Of a stretch of DNA of 5,672 nt, positions 1 to 5,610 are shown one piece after another. The translations under genes and the position numbers were made by a program. Position 1 is the stretch's first letter. Each line of letters starts with the position of its first letter. Source of the DNA: Phycisphaerae bacterium (GTDB lineage: Bacteria; Planctomycetota; Phycisphaerae; UBA1845); NCBI GenBank assembly GCA_029260195.1, contig JAJDDS010000664.1, forward strand, positions 1-5,672, in the 5' to 3' direction. The notes under the pieces were generated by a model, which made no database searches, was not told the DNA's origin, and saw only the letters and a list, made by a program, of their open reading frames with translations.

Positions 1-1
1 A

Positions 2-67
2 GTGTTCGTGTACATCGGGGAGTTGAGTAGCCAGCACCTTCTGAGCGAGTTGGGACTGCCGATGTAG
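2..67 (+). CDS. C-terminal tail of an upstream gene (partial)
   Basis: Frame 2 is open from the left edge to a TAG at 65-67 and encodes 21 residues (VFVYIGELSS...ELGLPM). The other two plus frames stop at 24-30. Third codon positions are about 18 of 21 G or C, as expected for real coding sequence in a high-GC genome. The stop lies 28 bp before the next gene's start, so the two could be one transcription unit. The VFVxIG string followed by L..LGL faintly recalls the segment after the NAD(P)-binding site in thioredoxin-reductase-like flavoproteins, but those proteins continue well beyond this point. The fragment is too short to name. Confidence 0.5.
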   Translation: MFVYIGELSSQHLLSELGLPM

Positions 68-80
68 TTGTGTTTTCGTC

Positions 81-86
81 GAGGAG
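81..86 (+). promoter_or_regulatory. Shine-Dalgarno site GAGGAG deciding a TTG start
   Basis: GAGGAG lies 9 bases before the TTG at 96-98. This supports TTG as the start of the zinc-ribbon gene; no in-frame ATG occurs upstream of the conserved N-terminal cysteines. The site falls in the 28-bp gap after the preceding stop codon. Confidence 0.65.
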
Positions 87-95
87 TGTTGGGTT

Positions 96-536
96 TTGGA
101 GATTCGATTTCATTGTCCGGGTGACGGTTGCGTGGCGATCATTGAGTACGAACCGCTGGAAGAGGCGGGCGCGTCGATCGACTGTCCGCGGTGTGGTCGG
201 ACACTGCCGCTGGCGGTGACGGATACGATGCGTGACGAGCAGATGGCGGATCAATGCGCGGCGTGCGGCGGGCGGGAGATGTTCATTCGCAAGGACTTTC
301 CTCAGGTGCTGGGGTTGGCAGTCGTGGTGATCGCGGGGTTGTCGAGTGTGGCGTTCTTTCAGACAAATCTGATGATCGCGTGGGGGATTCTAGCGGGTGC
401 GATCGTCGTGGACTTGGGGCTGTATTGGGTAACGGGGAAGCTGACTACCTGCTACGCCTGTCGCGCGGAATATCGGACGGGACGATTGAATCCGAAGCAC
501 GATGGATTCGATCTGGCGACGTCGGAGAAGTACTGA
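96..536 (+). CDS. Zinc-ribbon protein with a two-helix membrane hairpin, function unknown
   Basis: This is a 146-residue protein starting at TTG. The N-terminus carries a zinc-ribbon-like motif, with C7-x4-C12 paired with C30-x2-C33. A second cysteine set follows, C54-x2-C57 and C119-x2-C122. Between its two halves are two hydrophobic stretches at about 69-88 and 92-112, which would form a membrane hairpin. That topology places both CxxC pairs on the same side, probably the cytoplasm, where they could bind one metal ion. The C-terminus (residues 131-146, NPKHDGFD...EKY) is polar and resembles conserved tails I associate with uncharacterised planctomycete proteins. No catalytic motif is visible. 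Plausible roles are a membrane metal or redox sensor or an assembly factor, but this is speculation. It converges on the asparagine synthetase gene, with about 195 bp between them and no clear hairpin terminator. Confidence 0.85.
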   Translation: MEIRFHCPGDGCVAIIEYEPLEEAGASIDCPRCGRTLPLAVTDTMRDEQMADQCAACGGREMFIRKDFPQVLGLAVVVIAGLSSVAFFQTNLMIAWGILAGAIVVDLGLYWVTGKLTTCYACRAEYRTGRLNPKHDGFDLATSEKY

Positions 537-731
537 CGGGCGGGGACGCGCGGCGATTGACGCGGTCCGATCGCAATCGCGCGGCGTCCGGCGTCACGTC
601 CGGTTCACAGATTGCTTCGTACGCGCGATATCTTGTTGGTCCGCTCCCTGACGGTCGCGGCCCTGTTGGGAACGCGGTGGTGATCGCGCATTCGTTGGTC
701 GGAAATCGGGAGGACCTTGATGGTGCCGGCG

Positions 732-2630
732 CTAGCGTTGGTTGCGGCGCCACCAGCAGAGGCTTAGGAGGGCGTAAAGGAGGTCGGCGTGTTCGCCACG
801 TCGGTCGAGATGCTCGTTGTAGATTCGCTGGACGGCGGAATACTCGACGATGCCGATGGAGTCGAGTCTCGGTTTTGTGACGGTGTCCATGAACATCTCC
901 CGCAGCTCGTTGCGGAGGAACTCGCCGATCGGGACTTCAAACCCCTTTTTGGTCCGTGACAGAACCTCTTCGGGAAGCAGCGTGCGGTAGGCGTCTTTAA
1001 GGATGGCTTTGCCGTCGCCACCGTTGACTTTCATCGCGGAAGGCAGCGCCGTGGCGGCTTCGACGACTTCGGGATCTAGGAACGGGATGCGAACCTCGAT
1101 CGAATGGTACATGCTCGCGAGATCGACCTTGTGGAGGATGTCGCACGGCAGGCTGTATTGGGTGTCGAACGCCAGGATGCGGTTCATCGGGTCGGCGGGG
1201 TCCATCCCATCGGTGACTTGCAGCAACCGGTCGAGCACCGGATCGTTGTGCTCATCGCATCGCAGCAGGTCGCGGGCTTCCGGTGCGATGATCTCGGACC
1301 AGGCGATGTGCCGCCGGAAGGGGTCGTCGCTCGCGTTGCGCAGTAGCTTTCGGAACTGGCGCGCCCTGTTGGCGACGGCGGACGATTTCGACACGCCGCA
1401 TCGGCTGATCGTTCGTTCGATGACGCCGGTCCGCAGCCAACGTGGGAGGCGGCGATACCGGTCGAACACGCCGTGCGCCAAGTATCGCCAATACCCGCCG
1501 AACAGTTCATCGCCGCCGTCGCCGGACAGCGCCACGGTGACGTGCTGTCGGGCGAAATGCGACACGATCGCGGTCGGCAGGATCGAACTGTCGAAAAACG
1601 GTTCGCCGAGGTGATCCAGCATCGACGGCAGGAGATCGACGATGTCCGCGGACCGGCATTTCAGCTCATAGTGCTCGGTGTCGAATCGGCGCGCCACGCT
1701 CCGGGCATACTTCGTTTCGTCGTAGGCGTCGCGCTCCGCCCAGCCGACCGAAAACGTCTTGATCCGTTCTCCGGAGAGTTGCGCCAGATGGGCGACGATG
1801 ATGGAAGAATCCAACCCTCCGGAGAGGAACGCTCCGATGGGGACGTCCGCCGCGCGCCGGCGAGCGACCGATTCAAACAGCGCCCGCCGCATCCGAAATG
1901 CCGCCTCCGCCGGATCCACCGGTGCGGACCCAGCCGCCCGCGCGGGCGGCGTATAGTACCGCACGGGATCGCCCACCGACGAGGGGCTGAACGGCATATA
2001 TGTGGCGGGCGGTAGCCGCCTCGCGGATGCGTAAATCGTATCCGGGTGGGCGACGTACCCGAAACGCAGGTAGTGCGTCAGCGCCGAGGTGTTGAGATCG
2101 TCCGGCCAACCGCCGATCCGGCGGATCGCGCGCATCTCGCTTGCGAATGTCAGCCGCCCGTCATGTTCCGCCCAGAGCAGCGGCTTGATTCCGAATCGGT
2201 CGCGTGCGAGAAATCCCGTCCGACGTTTGCGATCGTAAAACGCCATCGCCCACATGCCGTTGAACCGATCCAACGCCGCCGGCCCCCAACGAATGCACGA
2301 CCACAGCGCAATTTCCGTGTCACAGCGTGTCACTGACGCGACGCCCTCCGCTGCAAGCTGGTCGCGCAGGTCTCGATAGTTGTAGATCAGGCCGTTGAAG
2401 ACAATGGCGTATCGCCCGTCTTCGGCGAGCATGGGTTGATGACCGGCGGGGCCCGTGTCGAGAATCGCCAGCCGCGTCGCAGCCAACCCGACGCTTTGCC
2501 CCTCGGCGTGATGGATCCAGACGCCCTTGTCGTCGGGACCGCGATGCCGCATGGTGGCATTGGCGCCGACGAGTGTGTCCCGTTCGATCGAGCGACCGTT
2601 GAAATCCACAATGCCCGCAATACCGCACAT
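732..2630 (-). CDS. asnB: Asparagine synthetase, glutamine-hydrolysing (class II amidotransferase)
   Basis: This cytosolic enzyme makes asparagine from aspartate, ATP and glutamine, and related paralogues amidate other substrates. The protein has 632 residues, the same size class as Bacillus AsnB, so it looks complete. The N-terminal glutaminase domain (about 1-230) starts MCGIAG, with Cys2 as nucleophile after Met removal, and has RHRGPDD at 28-34 and Arg53 and Asp104 of the glutamine pocket. The synthetase domain has the PP-loop SGGLDSS (270-276), SGDGGDELFGGY (369-380), KVDLASM...PFLD (501-519) and KKGFEVP (561-567). One oddity is FNGLIYN at 78-84, where the usual Glu of NGE is Leu81. The ATG lies 10 bp after the stop of the upstream TPR lipoprotein gene, and I see no clear Shine-Dalgarno site, so translation may be coupled. 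Many AsnB-like proteins act in surface polysaccharide or peptide modification, so the true acceptor is uncertain; no such genes are visible here. Confidence 0.93.
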   Translation of the reverse strand: MCGIAGIVDFNGRSIERDTLVGANATMRHRGPDDKGVWIHHAEGQSVGLAATRLAILDTGPAGHQPMLAEDGRYAIVFNGLIYNYRDLRDQLAAEGVASVTRCDTEIALWSCIRWGPAALDRFNGMWAMAFYDRKRRTGFLARDRFGIKPLLWAEHDGRLTFASEMRAIRRIGGWPDDLNTSALTHYLRFGYVAHPDTIYASARRLPPATYMPFSPSSVGDPVRYYTPPARAAGSAPVDPAEAAFRMRRALFESVARRRAADVPIGAFLSGGLDSSIIVAHLAQLSGERIKTFSVGWAERDAYDETKYARSVARRFDTEHYELKCRSADIVDLLPSMLDHLGEPFFDSSILPTAIVSHFARQHVTVALSGDGGDELFGGYWRYLAHGVFDRYRRLPRWLRTGVIERTISRCGVSKSSAVANRARQFRKLLRNASDDPFRRHIAWSEIIAPEARDLLRCDEHNDPVLDRLLQVTDGMDPADPMNRILAFDTQYSLPCDILHKVDLASMYHSIEVRIPFLDPEVVEAATALPSAMKVNGGDGKAILKDAYRTLLPEEVLSRTKKGFEVPIGEFLRNELREMFMDTVTKPRLDSIGIVEYSAVQRIYNEHLDRRGEHADLLYALLSLCWWRRNQR

Positions 2631-2640
2631 GCGATGGGTG

Positions 2641-3339
2641 TTACGGTGTGGACGACTGGACGGTTCGCGGCAGCGGCTCGCCCAGATCGGTCAGCATTTT
2701 CGAAATTCCGGGCTCGAGCGGGTTCAAGGTGTAGGCTGTGCGGAGGTGGACGATGGCCATCCGATCATTTCCGTGGCGGTTCAGAAAACGTCCCAACTCG
2801 GCGTGCGCCATCGCGTTGTCCCGTTCCATCGCGACGGCCTGTCGATACCGGAGCAGAGCGGCGTCGTAGTCGCCGCGTTCCTCGTGTTCGCGTGCCAGGT
2901 GGATCTGCTCGCGCGCCCGCGGGCCGACGAACGCCGACGCCCACTCGACATGGTGAAGCGCTTCGTCAAAAAGCCCCTTCATCTCGAGCGCCTCATTCTT
3001 GGCGGCCAGCGCAGCCTGCTGCCCCGGATGAGCCTGAACCGACCGCGCGAAATACTCGATCGCCCGATCCAACTCGCGCTGTGCGGCGGGGTCGTTGGTG
3101 TCGGCGGCGAGTTGTTTGGCGTACCGGAGGTGGATGGAGCCCAGGTCGAAGAGGTTGTCCGCGTGTTCGGGGCGCAGGCGATGGGCACGCTCGAACTGAT
3201 CTCGGGCGACCGCGTAGTTCTGAACGAGCATTGCCCTTTGACCTTCGGCTCGAAAATGCCGAAAATTGGGTCCGCACCCGACGACGGCTAGGATCGTCAG
3301 AATCGCCGCGGCTGTGGAGTACTGAATCTTGCGTCGCAT
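2641..3339 (-). CDS. TPR-repeat lipoprotein
   Basis: This is a predicted lipoprotein of 232 residues. The N-terminus is a type II signal peptide: MRRK, then a hydrophobic core, then lipobox V-V-G-C with Cys22 as the lipidated residue. Tetratricopeptide-like helix pairs follow, one at about 34-77 and two clearer ones at about 143-172 and 176-206 (G-D-Y-x-x-A and N-P patterns). TPR domains are protein-binding scaffolds, and no enzyme motif is present. I chose the ATG at 3337-3339 because GAGGAG sits 5 bases before it. An in-frame ATG at 3352-3354 would add five residues, but its coding sequence includes that Shine-Dalgarno site and it lacks one of its own. The stop is 10 bp before asnB, so the two are likely one operon, although the functional link is unclear. 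Confidence 0.85.
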   Translation of the reverse strand: MRRKIQYSTAAAILTILAVVGCGPNFRHFRAEGQRAMLVQNYAVARDQFERAHRLRPEHADNLFDLGSIHLRYAKQLAADTNDPAAQRELDRAIEYFARSVQAHPGQQAALAAKNEALEMKGLFDEALHHVEWASAFVGPRAREQIHLAREHEERGDYDAALLRYRQAVAMERDNAMAHAELGRFLNRHGNDRMAIVHLRTAYTLNPLEPGISKMLTDLGEPLPRTVQSSTP

Positions 3340-3344
3340 CGCTT

Positions 3345-3350
3345 CTCCTC
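3345..3350 (-). promoter_or_regulatory. Shine-Dalgarno site GAGGAG for the TPR lipoprotein
   Basis: On the minus strand GAGGAG is followed by AAGCG and then ATG (3337-3339). It lies inside the alternative five-residue-longer reading from 3354 and therefore argues for the shorter start. Confidence 0.6.
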
Positions 3351-3411
3351 GCATTCCGAACGCGAATCATGGGAATTGGACTCGCCGGACGAATCGGCGA
3401 GCGCATCGCCC

Positions 3412-3777
3412 ATGACGCCGTCGCGCTTCGTGATTCTACACCATCTCGCACCGACGGGCGAGCACTGGGATTTCATGCTCGAACGCGAGGACCACCTCAA
3501 GACTTGGCAGATGCGGTCCGAACCCATCAGCCGCGCCGCCTGCCCCATCGGATGTACCCTCATCAAGGATCACCGCAAGCAATTCCTCGACTACGAAGGG
3601 CCGATCAGCGGTGGACGGGGTGTCGTGACGCGCGTCGATCGCGGGGACTATGAACTGCTCGCGGCTGACGAGGACGCTTGGACCGTCCGATTGTGTGGGC
3701 GTCGCCTCGACGGGGACTTTCGCCTCCTGCGGACCAGCCCTGACTCGCAATCTCACTGGACGTTCACAGCGGTGTAA
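3412..3777 (+). CDS. Stand-alone LigD_N / 3'-phosphoesterase-like protein
   Basis: This is a 121-residue protein resembling the phosphoesterase (PE) domain found at the N-terminus of many bacterial DNA ligase D proteins, which trims 3' ends of DNA during end joining. The visible family pattern is RFVILHH (5-11), then HWDFMLE (18-24), LKTW (29-32), DH at 53-54, FLDYEGPI (58-65), RVDRGDYEL (74-82) and a late GRRLDGDFRLLR. LigD PE has a metal site of two His and one Asp; His11, His18 and Asp20 are the likely counterparts. The Arg two residues after that Asp in LigD is Met22 here, and the spacing between the two His is one residue longer, so activity may differ. No ligase or polymerase domain is attached. 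The ATG at 3412 puts the conserved block right at the N-terminus. An in-frame TTG at 3376 would add 12 poorly conserved-looking residues, and neither start has a good Shine-Dalgarno site. The gene is divergent from the TPR gene. Confidence 0.8.
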   Translation: MTPSRFVILHHLAPTGEHWDFMLEREDHLKTWQMRSEPISRAACPIGCTLIKDHRKQFLDYEGPISGGRGVVTRVDRGDYELLAADEDAWTVRLCGRRLDGDFRLLRTSPDSQSHWTFTAV

Positions 3778-3781
3778 CGAT

Positions 3782-4516
3782 TCACAGCGTCTCGACCGTC
3801 AGTTTCAAGACGCCGTCGCACGCGCGGATCTCCACGATGCGGAAATAGCGCTCGCCGTTGGACCAGTACAAGCGGTTCTCGAAACGCAGCCCCTCACGCA
3901 GCGTGCGCACCGAATCCAATCGGTCGGTCGCGTTCGACATCCTGCGCATCGCGTCCGGCCACGCATCGCGATCAGCCATCACGCCGTCGAGCCGGTCGTC
4001 CAGGGCGTCGACGGTCGAGTCGAGCGGAAGCGGGAGCGATCCGGTGGCTAGCCTCACCAACTGAATCGCCAACTCGTCCGCGTCAACCGTTGTCACGAAA
4101 TGCGCACTGACGATCGCCTGTAACCTCCCGCGTTCAATCCGCGCCGCCAATACCACGCGGTCGTCCACGAAACCGACGACCGGCTCGTGGATTCCTTCGG
4201 GCAGCGCGTCTCGGGCGTCGGGCCACAACTCTCCCCGCGCCGCGATCCACTCGTTTACGGTGCGGGCTGACAGCTCGAACTCGAATGTGCCTCCGGTCGC
4301 CAACTGATCGGTGAAGGTCTGATAGGCGTCCGGCAATGAGGCTCGGATGCGCGGTAACGCGGACGCCTCGACCGCTGGTGGTTCGTACCAGGACGGGATG
4401 CGCTGGAACGCAAGCCACCCGACGACCAACACGGTCACCGACACCAGCGAAGACGCGGCCATGCCCCGCGCGATCCATTTTTTCCAGCCCGTCGGTTTCA
4501 TCTGACCGCGAACCAT
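3782..4516 (-). CDS. Membrane-anchored protein of unknown function
   Basis: This protein has 244 residues, or 239 if translation starts at the in-frame ATG at 4499-4501. Neither start has a strong Shine-Dalgarno site. A short basic N-terminus (KPTGWKKWIAR) precedes one hydrophobic segment at about residues 18-37, so it is an uncleaved anchor or signal peptide with the rest outside the cytoplasm. The outer part contains FELSARTVNEWIAARGELWP (about 80-99), followed by an alternating beta-rich region and a basic-acidic helix near 175-200. I recognise the T-x-N-E-W-x-A-A-R-x-E-x-W-P style only as a pattern I associate with planctomycete hypothetical proteins, with no assigned function. No catalytic motif or extra cysteine pair is visible. 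The stop is 4 bp from the convergent phosphoesterase-like gene, so the two transcripts probably overlap at their 3' ends. Confidence 0.8.
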   Translation of the reverse strand: MVRGQMKPTGWKKWIARGMAASSLVSVTVLVVGWLAFQRIPSWYEPPAVEASALPRIRASLPDAYQTFTDQLATGGTFEFELSARTVNEWIAARGELWPDARDALPEGIHEPVVGFVDDRVVLAARIERGRLQAIVSAHFVTTVDADELAIQLVRLATGSLPLPLDSTVDALDDRLDGVMADRDAWPDAMRRMSNATDRLDSVRTLREGLRFENRLYWSNGERYFRIVEIRACDGVLKLTVETL

Positions 4517-4848
4517 AACCGAATCCGTGCGGGCTGTATCCCGTTTCGTGTGCGATGCCGGTACTAGTGTAGTGCCTCGCGCAGATGGCGTTCTTTCAGA
4601 GCCGCGCCCGTGAAGAAGCGGTACCGCCCGGTGCTACCAATCCGCGGTCGCTTCAGGCTCCCTCCTCGGTCGCCTTCCGGGTCGCGGCTCTGTTGACTGT
4701 ACTGTTAGGCTGGCAGTCCTTTGCTCGTGATTCAGACACTCGTGGACCATTTACTGCATTCACTGCGCCCACAGTCAATGGCAAGGCTCGACGCCCTTCT
4801 GTCTGTACGGATTGGGCAACGTTGGCAACTGGGGTAGGCTGCATAGGG

Positions 4849-4867
4849 GGTGACAGAAACTGTCACC
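4849..4867. repeat. Perfect inverted repeat, 8-bp stem with 3-base loop
   Basis: GGTGACAG (4849-4856), AAA, CTGTCACC (4860-4867). It is preceded by further G residues and followed by GGCCC, then an AT-rich stretch. No T-run follows on the plus strand, so it is not a classic intrinsic terminator. It could be a protein-binding operator or a remnant of a palindromic interspersed repeat. Confidence 0.75.
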
Positions 4868-4956
4868 GGCCCAAAATCTATTCATTTACTTACTCGACTA
4901 TCGGACGTTCGTGTCGTATGGTGTACGTGATAGGAAGAGAGGCATGACACACTTCA

Positions 4957-4985
4957 GCAACGCAACGCAACGCAACGCAACGCAA
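4957..4985 (+). repeat. CGCAA pentanucleotide tandem array (about 5.8 copies)
   Basis: GCAA followed by five perfect copies of CGCAA, 29 bases in total. The unit length is not a multiple of three, so a copy-number change inside a translated region would shift the frame. It begins 11 bases after an ATG (4944-4946) that has a purine-rich AGGAAGAGAGG immediately upstream, but no recognisable protein follows. Confidence 0.85.
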
Positions 4986-5007
4986 CCGGTCCGGCCTCGC
5001 GCCCAAT

Positions 5008-5045
5008 GTAGCGTCCAACCCCCTGGTCGGACGTTCCGACGCTAC
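5008..5045. repeat. REP-like compound palindrome
   Basis: An outer stem GTAGCGTC (5008-5015) pairs with GACGCTAC (5038-5045). An inner stem GTCGGA (5026-5031) pairs with TCCGAC (5035-5040) around a 3-base loop. The two stems share bases 5038-5040, so the two folds exclude each other. A third, shorter option pairs CGTCC (5012-5016) with GGACG (5029-5033). Size, GC content and intergenic position resemble repetitive extragenic palindromes, but only one copy is in the window, so the class is inferred. Confidence 0.5.
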
Positions 5046-5108
5046 GCGCGACTCCCAGCTTCAAGGTACGCCTCGCGCTCCGCCCATTACACCAACCGCG
5101 CGCTCGCG

Positions 5109-5545
5109 TCATTCGGAACCGGTGAATACTCGCTGAAAGTGACCGAAATCGTGAAAGTCCACGTCACTGTCAGAATCCATGTCCGCCCACCGGCAGCCCG
5201 GTTCGGCTTCCAAACTCGGACCACTAAGGCCGGCGCACTCACGGAAGTAGAAGAAATCGAAGAGCTCCACCGTCGAGTCCGAATCGAAGTCTCCGCTCGA
5301 AGCGACCGGGAGTTTTCCGTAGCGGATGTAGGACCACTTCGTCGTGTTTTCGAGATGCCACGCCTTGGCGCGCCAGATAATGAACGAGAACTCATCCGGA
5401 AACGCCCCTTGGGGAACGCCGGAGTCGGCCATCTGGCCATCGATGTACCAGACGTACAAGTCCTCTCCGAACAACTCAAGCCTGTAGGTATGGGGCGTTT
5501 GGGGATCAATCTCGACCCAGATAATAGGCTTAACTGATTCTCTAC
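5109..5545 (-). pseudogene. C-terminal remnant of a secreted lectin-like protein with dockerin-like repeats
   Basis: The reading frame ends at TGA (5109-5111) and stays open to the right edge, but recognisable protein begins only near WVEIDP (about 5525). The first part, with HTYRLEL, WYIDG and then NTT...YIRYG, resembles the end of a concanavalin-A-like beta-sandwich domain. Two EF-hand-type loops follow, DFDSDSTVELFDF and DMDSDSDVDFHDF, separated by a short linker with two cysteines. This pairing is typical of secreted Phycisphaerae proteins. The N-terminal half and signal peptide are missing: the 5' side overlaps a promoter, Shine-Dalgarno site and ATG on the opposite strand. I therefore call it a truncated remnant with an approximate 5' boundary. 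The alternative is that it is a live gene running beyond 5672 and the plus-strand start is false. Confidence 0.6.
5112..5294 (-). other. Two dockerin-like calcium-binding loops (domain within the remnant)
   Basis: Both loops carry acidic residues at positions 1, 3, 5 and 12, the calcium-coordinating pattern of dockerin type I and EF-hand loops. Each is followed by a helix with aromatic residues (F-Y-F-R-E-C, F-Q-R-V-F-T-G). In this phylum such tails sit at the C-terminus of secreted proteins; their role in anchoring or export is not settled. Confidence 0.8.
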
Positions 5546-5574
5546 TTGACTCCGGTCCGTAAGTTCGGTATATG
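5546..5574 (+). promoter_or_regulatory. Candidate sigma-70 promoter for a rightward gene
   Basis: TTGACT (5546-5551) and TATATG (5569-5574) are separated by exactly 17 bases. They match the -35 consensus at 5 of 6 positions and the -10 consensus at 4 of 6. Transcription would start near 5581, giving a leader of about 30 bases that ends in a good Shine-Dalgarno site and an ATG. Confidence 0.55.
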
Positions 5575-5596
5575 TTAGGGTTTATCGGTCCCGGCC

Positions 5597-5602
5597 AAGG
5601 AG
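5597..5602 (+). promoter_or_regulatory. Shine-Dalgarno site AAGGAG
   Basis: AAGGAG is followed by 8 bases and then ATG at 5611. It is among the clearest ribosome binding sites in the window, and with the promoter upstream it supports a rightward gene here. Confidence 0.65.
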
Positions 5603-5610
5603 ACGAGCTG

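Larger units (their letters stand above)
4517..5108. other. Gene-poor intergenic region of about 590 bp
   Basis: No reading frame here has family motifs, and the open frames have random-looking composition. The stretch 4871-4900 is clearly more AT-rich than the surrounding genes. The region contains a perfect small hairpin (4849-4867), a CGCAA pentamer array (4957-4985) and a REP-like palindrome (5008-5045). The clustering of repeats suggests an accumulation zone or the remains of an inserted element. The first 50 or so bases should carry the promoter of the minus-strand membrane protein gene, but I could not identify convincing -35 and -10 boxes. Confidence 0.6.

Noticed and set aside
537..731. 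Gap between the convergent zinc-ribbon and asnB genes as a terminator or small RNA site
   Set aside because: It is GC-rich with a few short repeats (GTCCGG twice), but I found no stem followed by a T-run on either strand and no coding motif.
254..880. Plus-strand open frame of 208 codons overlapping the zinc-ribbon gene and the asnB end
   Set aside because: It has Gly/Arg/Val-rich shadow composition, overlaps two real genes, and has no motifs or ribosome binding site.
3433..3438. Minus-strand TAGAAT as a -10 box for the TPR lipoprotein gene
   Set aside because: It matches the -10 consensus at 5 of 6, but no -35 box is found 16-18 bases upstream, and it lies inside the divergent coding sequence.
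2436..3653. Long plus-strand open frame (405 codons) across the lipoprotein and asnB starts
   Set aside because: It is antisense to two well-supported genes, is extremely Arg/Pro/Ser-rich, has no family motifs, and reflects the high-GC complement of real coding DNA.
4585..4947. Plus-strand open frame of 120 codons in the intergenic region
   Set aside because: There is no Shine-Dalgarno site, the composition is random-looking, and the frame runs through the 4849-4867 hairpin. Some leucine-rich residues near its middle are not enough to support a gene.
4901..5036. Ten-base direct repeat TCGGACGTTC at 4901-4910 and 5027-5036
   Set aside because: A single 10-base match within a few hundred bases is not far from chance, and the flanks do not match, so it is weak evidence for an insertion boundary.
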